Assembly: GCA_010356995.1 (NCBI GenBank)
Contig: ML996687.1
Span: 249,803 to 313,802, forward strand
Reading direction: 5' to 3'
DNA from: Trichodelitschia bisporula
Lineage: Eukaryota > Ascomycota > Dothideomycetes > Phaeotrichales > Phaeotrichaceae
DNA length: 64,000 nt
In this document: positions 11,072 to 21,491 of the stretch, piece after piece
Numbering within the stretch: position 1 is the first letter of the stretch
Layout of the letters: each line of letters starts with the position of its first letter
Notes under the pieces: model-generated
Seen by the model: the letters and a program-made list of their open reading frames with translations, nothing else
Database searches by the model: none
Told to the model about the DNA's origin: nothing
Made by a program: the position numbers and the translations under genes

Positions 11072-13705
11072 TCACTCCTCACCCCCCACCCTGCCCTTCC
11101 CCTTAAGAAACACCCTCCTCGTCCCACCACTCCTCCCCATATCCCCAAACTCAACCTTCGTGCCCACCTTCTTCGCCTGCTCCACAATCCCCTCCACCCA
11201 CTCCTTCTTCTCACTACTCATATCGCCAACCAACTTCCGCGCCGCCGGCCCCGCGAGGCCCACCTCCTCAAACCCAGTACTCCTTCTCGAGCCCCCACAA
11301 CTACCATGCGCGCTCTGCGGCCGCCTTTCCTCGCCCGCAGGCGTAGGCGTATGCGCGCCCGCCGTCGGGGTAAACCGCCCACTCGTCGGCGGCCCCACAA
11401 ACGACGTGCGGCGACTGCTACTACTGGGCGTCACACGACCGCTCGCCGGCTCCGGCGTCGGAAGCCCGACAACCTCAACGCGGCCCTCGCTCACCGCACG
11501 CCGCCCATGGTGCTCAGCATACATGCGCAGGTACTCGCCGAGATCAGCCCACCCCCCTCCAACACGCACCATGACGCGTTCGCCGTTTTCGCCAACCCGC
11601 CTGACGAAGAGCTTGATTGGCTTGTCCATGTCGTTACGGGAGAGGTGGTAGAGTTTGATTTCGGGGTCTGAGGCTGTGCCGGAGCGACGGGAGGTTGATT
11701 CATCGGCGGGGGCGAGGGTGAGGGTTGGGAGAGGGGTCAGGGAGGGGGTTGCGGAGCGGCGGTGCAGGTTGTTGGAGCTCGGCTTGCGGTGGGTTAGGTT
11801 TGGGGTTGGGGTTGTGGCTCGGGGATGGGACCGGAGGCGGATGGGCGCTGGTAGGGTCTCGAGGATGTTGCTGATTTGCTGCTCGAGGGGTATGTTCGGT
11901 GAAGTTGGCTTGGTGGGTGATTTGGCGGGCGATGAGTGCGGGCCGTTGGACATGTCGGCGGTATCCCAGAACGGAGACGAGGGTTGACGTCTGTGGTTTG
12001 ACGACACAGCTTCTTTGTTCCGACGCTTGGTCATGGCGGAGTTCAGTGGCGGGCGAGGACCTCTGACAAACGGCCTGTTCGGTCGTACAGAGGGTGAGTC
12101 GTCCATCGGTGGGCTGCTTTGCTCGGAGCCGTCGGATACGATTGAGAAGATGCTCTCTCCACGGTGGTGGTTACGTTCTTGATTCGGAGTACGAGGCCCA
12201 TCCTTCTTTTTTCCTGCACTGTCCTCCTCTGCATTCGCCACATTCGTTAGCTCTGAATTTTCGATACTTGGGAGCACCGTATCGCCTGAAGGCAAGCCGC
12301 CGTCCCAAGCGTCTTGCTCTTGAGTGGACGACTCGGCGTCATGACGAATTAGCGTCACCAGTGTGACATTCTGCAAAACCGGCGCTTCTTCACCTGAGCT
12401 GTCCCCACCAGGATCCAAATTTTCATCGGTAGGAGGTGGCCCATGGCTTGACGAAAGTAGCGGACTCGGACCAGAGGCTCCAGTCAAGTTTTTGGGTACG
12501 GAAGTGAGATCCGCCGAATCTTCACGTACGAAACTATTCTCACTTCCTTTCCCACCTTCAATCGCAGGAAGTGGAGTCCCATTGTGAGACGAAGTCGGTG
12601 GGAACTCAAAGGGCGAAGCGTCCAGAACAGCTCTCAAGGACGTCTTCTTCGGTGATAAACGCTCCCGGGCCGGTGTTTGCGGCTCTACCTTTTTCGGTGA
12701 GGTGACGGTGAATGCCAACATCTGTAGTTCAAACAGCCGCCGCTGTGCTTCAACAGCCCAGTTAGCATATTCCGTCTCCGCCGTTTCGTAGCTGTCGATC
12801 CAGCGATCGGGCACACAATCATCGCTGCCCTCAAGTGCATCCAGCATTCCGTCTAGCTGGCGGCCCATATCCCCTATCTTGACAGACAGTGCGTCCCGTA
12901 CTTCTTGGATCTCCTTCAATTGTAACTGTATCGACGGCAATGTCGAGTCTGGAACATTGCGGCTGATGACTGCCTTCCAGGCGAAGTCAAGTGTGTCCCG
13001 TATGCCTTTCAGGTCCGCCAGAAACTGCGGTGCGTCCCTGAGCACCACCAGACGGACAGACCACGATCTCAAGTATTGTTTCAGCGACGCAAGGTATGGG
13101 AGTGTCTGCATGATCGTGTGGGTTACGAAAAGGGTAAAGTCGTCAAGAAGATTGACGACCGAGAAACTCTGTGTGGAATAGCTCGAAGTTGGCCTGGACC
13201 GGTTGCGGTGTATGCCGAGAATCTGCTCCTTCAGCTCGTCCATGTCAAGCGCGACCAACTCGTCCGTTATGCCGTCGAGGCGGTCCTCGTAGCGCTCGAC
13301 AACCTTCGTGGGAAGACTGCCGCAGCATTCGGACGGATCCTCCAAGTCCACTTCATCCACGTTGTCCTTCTCAGCCTCCGGCGCGTCGAAACTGCCCGTC
13401 CAGCCCCATTGTTCGATTTCGGCACACCATTCCTTCAACTTGTCGGCGGCCCGCACGACACGCGTCGCGAGCTCCCGCTGAGCCGTGGTTGTGGTGTCGT
13501 TGGCGAGTAGGGCATGGAATTCGTCCAGGTACGGCGTGGACCGCGAGTATCGAAGGGTTTTGGACGGAGAGCGGCGAAAATGAGGATCTTTGAAGGAGGC
13601 GCGAGCGGGCGTTGAAGGTTGCGCGAAGTGCACGTTGGGAGAGACAGCGGCAGCATGGCTGTCGAACGTCGCGGGTTCCAGATGGCTGGCCATCATGGCA
13701 GACAA
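11072..13705 (-). CDS. GAS2-domain, KAR9-like cytoskeletal linker protein
   Basis: Single-exon 877-aa protein of a family found across filamentous fungi and related to yeast Kar9, which links microtubule plus ends to actin and myosin V for nuclear or spindle positioning. The N-terminal third is helical and spectrin-like: LKEWCAEIEQWGW, then YEDRLDGITDELVALDMDEL and LRSWSVRLVVLRDAP, motifs I associate with this family. The middle (about residues 330-670) is Ser/Pro/Thr-rich and low complexity. A GAS2/GAR-like microtubule-binding domain sits at about 680-735 (IKLYHLSRND, FVRRVGENGERVMVRVGGGWADL, followed by EYLRMYAEHH). The C-terminal tail is basic (KGKGR). No SxIP end-binding motif was found by eye. 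Start at MSAMMASHLEP is the first Met of the frame. The cytoskeletal role is inferred from domains; assignment to KAR9 proper is less certain. Confidence 0.85.
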   Translation of the reverse strand: MSAMMASHLEPATFDSHAAAVSPNVHFAQPSTPARASFKDPHFRRSPSKTLRYSRSTPYLDEFHALLANDTTTTAQRELATRVVRAADKLKEWCAEIEQWGWTGSFDAPEAEKDNVDEVDLEDPSECCGSLPTKVVERYEDRLDGITDELVALDMDELKEQILGIHRNRSRPTSSYSTQSFSVVNLLDDFTLFVTHTIMQTLPYLASLKQYLRSWSVRLVVLRDAPQFLADLKGIRDTLDFAWKAVISRNVPDSTLPSIQLQLKEIQEVRDALSVKIGDMGRQLDGMLDALEGSDDCVPDRWIDSYETAETEYANWAVEAQRRLFELQMLAFTVTSPKKVEPQTPARERLSPKKTSLRAVLDASPFEFPPTSSHNGTPLPAIEGGKGSENSFVREDSADLTSVPKNLTGASGPSPLLSSSHGPPPTDENLDPGGDSSGEEAPVLQNVTLVTLIRHDAESSTQEQDAWDGGLPSGDTVLPSIENSELTNVANAEEDSAGKKKDGPRTPNQERNHHRGESIFSIVSDGSEQSSPPMDDSPSVRPNRPFVRGPRPPLNSAMTKRRNKEAVSSNHRRQPSSPFWDTADMSNGPHSSPAKSPTKPTSPNIPLEQQISNILETLPAPIRLRSHPRATTPTPNLTHRKPSSNNLHRRSATPSLTPLPTLTLAPADESTSRRSGTASDPEIKLYHLSRNDMDKPIKLFVRRVGENGERVMVRVGGGWADLGEYLRMYAEHHGRRAVSEGRVEVVGLPTPEPASGRVTPSSSSRRTSFVGPPTSGRFTPTAGAHTPTPAGEERRPQSAHGSCGGSRRSTGFEEVGLAGPAARKLVGDMSSEKKEWVEGIVEQAKKVGTKVEFGDMGRSGGTRRVFLKGKGRVGGEE

Positions 13706-15893
13706 TCTGCAATCTCAGGTGGAGAGTGTAGAAATGGAGAGTGAATAAAGAAAGCGCCTAAACCCCCAAAGTGTAAAGAGAGCGGGTATGCAAGAATTGG
13801 CGTCTCGCGATGGACGACGATCGGTGGGTGAGGTTGAAGTTGGGGGAAGCCAATAATGCACGATGTCGTAAGGGTACTGTACTGAGAAAGCTCGAGCCTT
13901 CTTCCCTTCTCCGTGGCGGCGCTCCCTGCAGCCGCTCCGCACTTGTCACTCGCAGCTCGCACGTCGGTTTCCGGGTAGGCGGGAGAGGGACGATCGAAAA
14001 AGATTTGCAAGATGTCGATGATTTTGCAGTCGCAACTTTTGTTTTGATGTCGGTTTGCTGCACGCGCGTGTGCATGTGTGTTGTTCCTGCGCGCGCCTCG
14101 GAGACTTGCGTCGCCGCCAACCTCCGCCGGTGAAGGTTTCGCCTCGAACCCCTCTGGACAACTGACAAACACCAAGCACATAATTTTGTACTTGCTCGCC
14201 TCGTCAAGGCATCACCTTTGCTACGTTTCAATATCAACGTAGCAGACCTATCTACCCAACTCGCCCCATCGTTTCCTCTCGTGTCGTCCTTCTACTGGCC
14301 AAGCCGGTCACTGACAGCCAGCGAAGCTTTTCCCGAAGTTCGACATTTACGGAATGTTTCACCGTCATGCAGCACTGCATGTCTTGGGAGCTCAAGTCCA
14401 TGTCTTCAGATCATATATCGACTGTTAATGACGCCTCGGCGCGGACGCAATATTCTACGACAGCAAGAGCCGTCGTGCCCCGTAGGACTCGTCATGCCCA
14501 AAACGTCTATGGCTCGTCGTGCAGGAGCCGTGAACCCGCAATCCGTACTGATCTGGAGAGCATGGCATTGCCTCCAGTCTACACCGAGCTGGACACTTCA
14601 CGGCATAATTCTGCTTTCATTCACAAAGGTGCTTGTATACCCGGATAGGAAGCCGTGCCAGCTCACCCTCCAATCTCAGTGATCACCGCCATGGATCAAG
14701 CTTTGTAAGGCCGATAAATGAGTGTCCCCCGGATTGAGACAGCCGTCGGCTTCGTGCTGGGTTGCTCCATGGTACGAGTACCGTTCAAGCTCCCTGTTCA
14801 GGATGCTTCTGCCCATTCTTTGCTGGTCGGCGTGGTCCGTTTTCAGTCATCCTTCGGTCCAGACCCTCCAGGCAAGACACCTTGTTCTTGTGCGGGTTGA
14901 GATCTTCCTATCTACGGAAAGGATGTGCTTCAGGGGCAGCTCGGTCGATTTCTTTGTCTTTGTTGCGGGATGGAGTATTTGCCTGCTATGTCTGTTGCTC
15001 CAGGCTCCAAAGCCTCTGTTCGTTGGTGGAAGGACTACGACAGGCATTGGGCTCGGTGTTGATAAGGCTCATAGACGGGAATTCATAACTCTCTTTGAAG
15101 AGAAAATGGCAAGTTGGCGTAGTGCTGCTCGGAACAAGCATGAGAAGAGAGGAGTGGGGAATTGCAGATTGTAATCAGCCTGCTTCTCGCAATGGAAATT
15201 CCGTGTTCAAGTCTCAGAATTGAAAAGCACATGCGAAGTGGGATGCAACTCAATCTTCAATGGAACAAGTCCTTCGGCTTTTGTTTTAGCGCTCCCATTC
15301 GGTGTCGACAAGTGGTGAGGGACGTTTGGAGATGTTATCGCTGTCATCGCTGCCATGAATGGAGTTGACGTTCAAGCCTCGCGTGCCTCGTCAGCTGCGG
15401 GGCCCCCCGAGCTCGGCCCGGTCTTCCCCCACGCGGCACTTCAGTGTGGCGCAGAATGGCACAGATGATTCCCATGTGCAAAGACGTCCCCGAGTTTCCC
15501 TCTTCGACCAGACCACCGAACGTTATCCGCTTCTACCATTCGTCTCCAATAATAAATCTCTCCAATCCAAATGTCCAACCCCTGATGGTGAAGTGACATG
15601 ACCTTCTCGTGGCACCAACGTGGAGTCCCTCGGACCCCATGCTCCAAGTTAGGACGCCATCATCGGCGCTACCCAGACCGTGACGCGCAAGCTTCCGCAG
15701 AACCGCGTGTAGGGTAAAACGCCTGAAGTTGCCGACTTCAAGCGCTACATAGCTCATCTACTGCTTCTTTGCTCTCTGAAGGAAATCCCCATATTCAGCT
15801 CATCGTACACTGTACATACTGTATTGACATTCAACAAACTATCGTCATCTCACCCCTCCGTCCCTTCGCCTATCTCGGACAGATGCGCAAGCG
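13706..15893. other. 2.2-kb region with no recognisable gene
   Basis: Lies between the divergent starts of the GAS2 gene (-) and the SGNH hydrolase (+), so it holds both promoters. Several overlapping open frames of 60-160 codons occur on both strands (for example 13693-14181 -, 14722-15174 +). None has a recognisable motif, and none joins its neighbours through plausible splice sites. Nothing else is seen. Confidence 0.4.
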
Positions 15894-17284
15894 TTGTACA
15901 CCGTCCCGATAAGCAGTTTCTCGGAAGTGATGCACCTCCGCTATCTCACACGACTCCGCCTCGTTGCGTTTCTTGCCGTTTTGAGCATCTTGTATTGCGC
16001 CTGGCGTTTCCCCTCTCTCCAGGTTTCGACGCGCCTTGAAAAGGCCTTTCACGGAGTATCAACTCGCATTGTTGTGTTCGGTGACTCCTTCAGTGACACC
16101 GGAGCTAATGTCGAACGCTCTTCAATTGGCGAATCATTGGCGAACCGACCGGTAGGCAGCCGGCCATGGGTCACGACGCTATGCGACGAGGTGAGATAAT
16201 AAGGCTCTTTGTCCCTTTCCTCTAAAGGAACCGCCGTGTTTGCCCAGCAGATGGCGGCGCACGTCACCGTACCTCGGATTAGACTGACGTTTGCCAGTTC
16301 GTTTGCGATCACATACATAATTTTGCTCAGTCGTATCCCGCTGGCCGGGAAGCCGTCAGCGGTGGCGCTGTGCTTGACAACGGCATCTACGCCAACACGA
16401 CATCCGACCGCGCCATCGCCTCCAAACTGCTCCCGGACCTCAAGGCTCAAGTCCAGAAATGGATAGCCTTCGAGGACAAGCACTTGACCCCGACCCAAAG
16501 GAGGTTGGATGACATCCTCTTTACCATCACTTTTGGCCCGTGGGACCTGCTGCATTATGCCACCCTTGACAGCGAAATCGCCCAGGAGGCTATAGGATCT
16601 TCCATCTACGTGCTGTTTCAGCAGCTCGATATAATCGCCGATAGGTCGGTTAAACCGCCAAGGATAGTCATCCCACTGCTCTGGGACGTCACCTTCTCTC
16701 CGTACTTCATGTCACTCTCCGACAACATCACCTTGTCCGAATACGGCAACCAGCAGCGCAGGACGGCTTTCTTGATTAGATTCTGGAACGAAGCGATCCG
16801 CTACATGGCCGGCCAGTGGGCGAGAGGCTTCTTGTTCCTGCCTGACTGGAACGCTTGGGTGGCGGAGCAGCTCCGCATTAACCAGCTCCAAGCCAGCGGA
16901 ACGACGGACGCAAGTGGCGCTGGCAAAGATGTGGCTGCGTTTAGTGATGTTTCTACTCCATGCCTACACAATACCGCATCGAAAAAGCCCGGCGCGCTCC
17001 CAGCTGTGGGGGCGGGTTGCGACAACCCCGGCGAACATCTCTTTTGGTACGCGTAAGAGCAGTGTCTTGACGTCGTTTGCTCATTGACTTACACTTGATG
17101 CAGGGACGACTTGCATTTCAGCGAGAAGGCGAACCGGCTACTGGGACGCAGTGCTGTGGATCTGCTCGCGGCTAATGACACCGCAAACGCGCCGCTGCGC
17201 GCATCTTCAGTCCCCGCGGACACGAACAGAGCAACACGGCGCATCGATGTGCACGTTGGGCCGGGCATGCCGCCTGGTCTCTGA
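15894..17284 (+). CDS. Membrane-anchored SGNH/GDSL-type hydrolase (esterase/lipase-like)
   Basis: Three exons: 15894-16190, 16298-17046, 17104-17284 (408 aa). Block I is VFGDSFSDTG with the nucleophile Ser at about residue 65. Block V is WDDLHFSEKA with catalytic Asp350 and His353, restored only by splicing the intron 17047-17103. The position where classical GDSL enzymes have GxND reads GPWD. I recall similar G-x-WD versions in a fungal subfamily, so it may not indicate loss of activity. A hydrophobic stretch (LVAFLAVLSILYCAW, residues 23-37) after basic residues suggests a signal anchor with the catalytic domain outside the cytosol. An alternative start at 15930 (MHLRYLTRLRL) would give a shorter, more typical anchor and may be the real one. 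Likely substrate is an ester or acetylated polysaccharide; unproven. Confidence 0.85.
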
Positions 17285-18067
17285 GCAGCATTACTGGGAA
17301 CGATGCTCTTGGTTCGTTTTGGGGGGTTCATGCATCATCTGGAGTTAGCAACATGCGCCCTGGGGTTCTACAAATACATTACAAGCTCCCTGTTTCCGTC
17401 CCAAGTCTTTTTCTTTATTATGGGTTCTCTCGCGCGCGTACGTGTTTGGTGCATCCTTCACCGCTCCTTACTTTGGACTTGGTGGGGAGGGGGCGCGTGT
17501 TCGTTTCACGCAGGCTGGCATTCCACGCCGGTTTTGGCGATACGTTTTACAAGCAGAACAAAGAAAGCCGGGCTCGCGCTCTCCCGCCCGCCTCTGGAGA
17601 GCTGCAGCCGTACGAGCCGACGGGGCGCACTTGGACGATTCCGGCGGAATGGATGAACTGAGCTGGAAACAAAGAGACCCCAGTCACCGTTTGGCTATCT
17701 TCCCGTCGAACCTTTCTTGCACCTTTTCCACCCGGTGGACAAAGCGAACTCGCAACATCCATCTCCTTCTCACATCGGGCGTACCACAGAATCCATCCCT
17801 CTATTCATTGTCGATTGTCGCAAACAGCCCCTCCCACTGGTACAATAGCTCGTGGCGTGTACTCCCCCAGTCCGAGTATTCCCCTTTCATAATTGCGCAG
17901 CCTGGCCCTCAGCCTCAAGCTTGTTTCCCTTTTCGTTCATTTCTTTCTCTTCCCTCTTCTCCCATGCAAAATTCTCGCATCATTCTTCTCCCCCATTACC
18001 CTTCTGCCCTCGAAGGCGTTTGTCCCGCATTCTCCTCCCTCTCCCGCCCCCTCAATTCCTTTAAAAT
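17285..18067. other. Intergenic: promoter of HMG-box gene
   Basis: About 780 bases. From about 17880 to the HMG-box start the plus strand is markedly C/T-rich, a common feature just upstream of fungal transcription starts. Open frames here (for example 17442-18209) have no recognisable motif. No other element is seen. Confidence 0.45.
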
Positions 18068-20490
18068 ATGTCCCACGCGCACCCACCAACCGGCCCCTCC
18101 TCTCCTCACGTCAAGGTTTCGGGAAGGAAGATCCAGCCCAGCAGCACGCCGACCGAAAACCCTGAAGCGGGACTACAGCAAACGACGACGTCTCAGACGG
18201 CCTCCCTGAGCACTACATCTGGGCCTCCGCAGTCGAAACCCACCTCACCCACCCTCAGCGTCAAGTCCCCCTCATCGCCCACCACCAGTTCCGCGTCTAG
18301 TTCCTCCCTGGATGACTCTAATTGCTGCCCTGTCCCAGGCGAGAAGCTCAAGACCCGCCAGCAGCACTCGACCCCGCCCACCCTTCGCATGACTCGGAAA
18401 CGGGCATCCACCCTCGCGGACCTAGCTGAGGAACCGGAGCCCCGTGAAAAGGCCGGCGACAGCCCGCCCCGCAGCGCTGACAGCGACGCCCATAAACCGC
18501 AGACCTCGCCCGACGTTTTTCCTCATATCTGCCTCTGCCAACCTGACCCCAAGATCCCGAGGCCCAGGAACGGTACGTTGTGTGGGGCCTTGTTGCTCTT
18601 TCGCCCGTTGACAAAGGAACCCGACCCGCTGACCTCTTTCCCAGCTTTCATCCTTTACCGCCAGCGCCATCAGCAGACCATCATCGCGCGACACCCCGGC
18701 CTTCCCAACCCGGAAATCTCAAAGATCGCCGGCGAGCTCTGGCGCGCGGAACCCGAATCCGTGAAGAGCGAGTGGAAGCATCTAGCTGAGGTGCGCTTCC
18801 CCCCCGTATTATCCGCCGCATGAAAGCTAACAAAGTCACAAAGGAGGAAAAAGCCCGCCACGCGCAGCAGTACCCAGACTATCGCTTCCAGCCGCGGCAC
18901 AAATCCCGCATCAGCCCAGGCGTCGCCTCTGAAAACCATCGCTGCGCCAAGTGCGGCGGGCGAAGCATCATCGTCACCCGTGGGCCATACCTCACGCCCC
19001 CCTCCACCTCCGGTGCCCCCGACTCTGCGACGAAGAACCTGATATCCCCCACGAAGGTCCTCCCGCCAGCACGCTTCTCCCAATCCTCCGAACCAACCCC
19101 GCAAACCAGCCGCTTCGGCAACATGCTCAACTCACTCACCCTCTCCTCCCCCACCCCCAACGGAACCGCAACCCACCTCGCCCACCAAATCGACCCACGC
19201 ATCTCATCCCCACCACACACCGCCGGCGCTACGTCCACAATTCCCGACCCCAAACGTCGCCGCTTCAACCCCTACCCCGCCGCCGCACGCGACGCCGAAA
19301 CGCCCACCTCCCGCCCCCCTACCTCACCCTCGCACCCCACCCTCCCCCCGCCATCAAACTACCACCACCCCACCACAATGCTCCGCCGCGTGTCCGCCCC
19401 CTACTCCCCCTCACCGACGCTACACCCGCCCACCATCGCCCCCCTCCGTCAAATCCCCCCCACAACAACCCAAACCACCAACCCCCTCACCGCCCCCATA
19501 ATGGGCCCACCCCCCTCCCGCCTCCACCACAACACCCCAACTTACCCACCCACGCCCCACCGCCGCCTAGGCTCCCTCTCCAGCGGCCCCCCAACCTCCT
19601 CAGGACCACGGCACGACTCCCTCCGCCTCCCCCCCCTGCGCGTCCCCTCCCCCACCAGCGCCACGCGCTCCGTCGAAGCAATGGTCATGTCCATCCCCTT
19701 CATGGGCAAGATCAAAATCCTCCGTCGCGTCGCGCCTCCAATCCGCAACCCCGGCCCTCTGTCCCCTGGACCGCGCCAGCGGGGCCTCATCGCCGCGGTC
19801 GAGGGCGAGGACGATGCTGCTGTCGAGCAAGTCGTGCGCGGACTCGAGGGATGCCTGGGAAGGGCCGGCGAGTTCGATGTGCGGGTTGTGCCTGGCCCAC
19901 GGGGTCCGGGTGCTGAAGTCGGGTTCGGGGATTTCGTGAAGGTGGTTGCGGAGTGGCATGCGCGGTGCGGGGAGCTGACTGCGTTTGTGAACAGCCGCGG
20001 GGAGGGAGATGCGGGGCGGATGGACGTGGACGGCCCTGTGGAGGATATGAAGCCAGCGGTTGAGGGGTCGAGTGGCGCGGGGACGCCGGATACGGGGGCG
20101 GGCAAGATCCCGCTTTTGCTGATTCCACGGTATATCCTGCAGGCGAGCAATGCGTGGGCGTCGGCGCTGCCGATTAATGACGCGTACTCGCCGGCGGACC
20201 ACTGGCAGTGGGTTGCGACGCTGTGGCGGGGGATTGTAGGGCCTGATGTTACGGTGTACGTGCGTGGGGGGGATAAGGAGCGGGAACGGGGGGAGGACGG
20301 CGGGGAGTTTGCGAAAGAGGGGTGGGTGGCTGGGAAGGCGGTGGTGGATATGAAGGAGGAGATTGGGGCCGTAGTTTTGAGGAGGGAGAGGGGAGGGAAG
20401 GTGGATGAGGGGGCGGTTAGGAGGGTGGCGTTTGAGGTTGGGGAGTGGGCGAGGAGTGGGATGGTAGGTGGGGGAGAGGGGCCGGCGTAG
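18068..20490 (+). CDS. HMG-box transcription factor (MATA/Rox1/Ste11-type HMG box)
   Basis: Sequence-specific HMG-box DNA-binding protein, 765 aa in three exons: 18068-18572, 18645-18790, 18844-20490. The box (about residues 164-232) reads PRPRNAFILYRQRHQQ...NPEISKIAGELWR...SEWKHLAEEEKARHAQQYPDY, and both introns interrupt it. The first intron (72 nt) is a multiple of three without stops, so an unspliced reading still looks open. The box is preceded by FPHICLCQPDPK and followed by a CAKCGG pair, which I recall in one fungal HMG subfamily. The remainder is a long Pro/Ser/Thr-rich stretch and a C-terminal region with weak globular character. Related proteins govern mating, sexual development or hypoxic repression; which applies is not visible. 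Start MSHAHPPTGP is the first Met and follows a C/T-rich leader. Confidence 0.9.
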
Positions 20491-21491
20491 GTTTAGGAGT
20501 GGGATAAGATGATATTCTTTGGGGGTATGATAGCTTGCTTGGAGCATTTAGGAATCATGACTTTGGTTTGGACTATTGCTGTTCAGTGTATCGGGTTGTG
20601 GGAAGTGCGTGTTGTCCCTACGAATACTCAACTCACGCCTATCTCTAGTCAACTTTTGTTTGAACACCTTCAGCCTCTTACATCTAAGCACCTTGATGGG
20701 AAAAAGGCTCAAAAACAGGCAACAGCAACTGTATCAACTGAAGATTGAAGTAGAAGACAAAGAGAGGAAGAGAGTCAGAGACTCTCAAGACTCAAATACA
20801 CGATGCCGAGTATCCTCCTTTGCCCCTTCCTTCTATCATGCGCTTATTACATCATGACCCTTAGTATGTACCTTCCTGACATAACAATGCTCCTTCTATG
20901 TCCACATCACACCCTCAGCGCCCACGAATGACCCTCCGAAGCAGATGCCAAAGAGGTTAAGGCCTCGAGAGTAGCCCATTAGGCCAGATGCCAAAGGCTC
21001 ACCTCAAAGCAGCGACACTGCGAAGACCACACGACAGCACAAGACAACCTGACTCTTCAGTCCTAAGGCCTATGAACCTTGATACATACATCCAAAACGC
21101 AGCGACCACAAACGACAGGACGTAGACAAGCAAGGGAAAACAGCTATCTACAAGCTCCAAAATGCCCACCTACACGTCTGTACATAGAACTTGAAACTTT
21201 GTCGAAGCCGATACTCCCAATCTACCAAAAAGGCCAAGATAGCAAACGAAGGGGGAAACCAAGATAAGTCCAAAGCTCATGTGGAGGCATGTCGCGTGAT
21301 GCTCGTTCACTTTTCCAGAAACAACGCTTTCTTCTGCTCCCTCAATTGTCGATGAAGACCAAGAACCAAGCGAACGGAACGCCAGACAGACGCCGGGCAA
21401 AGAGAGTTCAGAAGATGACTGCTATTAAATTACCATTATTCCTAACCCGGCGGACGAAAGTGCCCTGGCAGCAATAGCGACATGCGGTCGA
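20491..21491. other. Intergenic between convergent genes, AT-richer
   Basis: One kilobase between the HMG-box stop and the KRE6-like stop. Base composition is visibly more AT-rich than the flanking coding sequence. Open frames are all under 95 codons and unrecognised. No RNA gene or repeat is seen. Confidence 0.45.
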
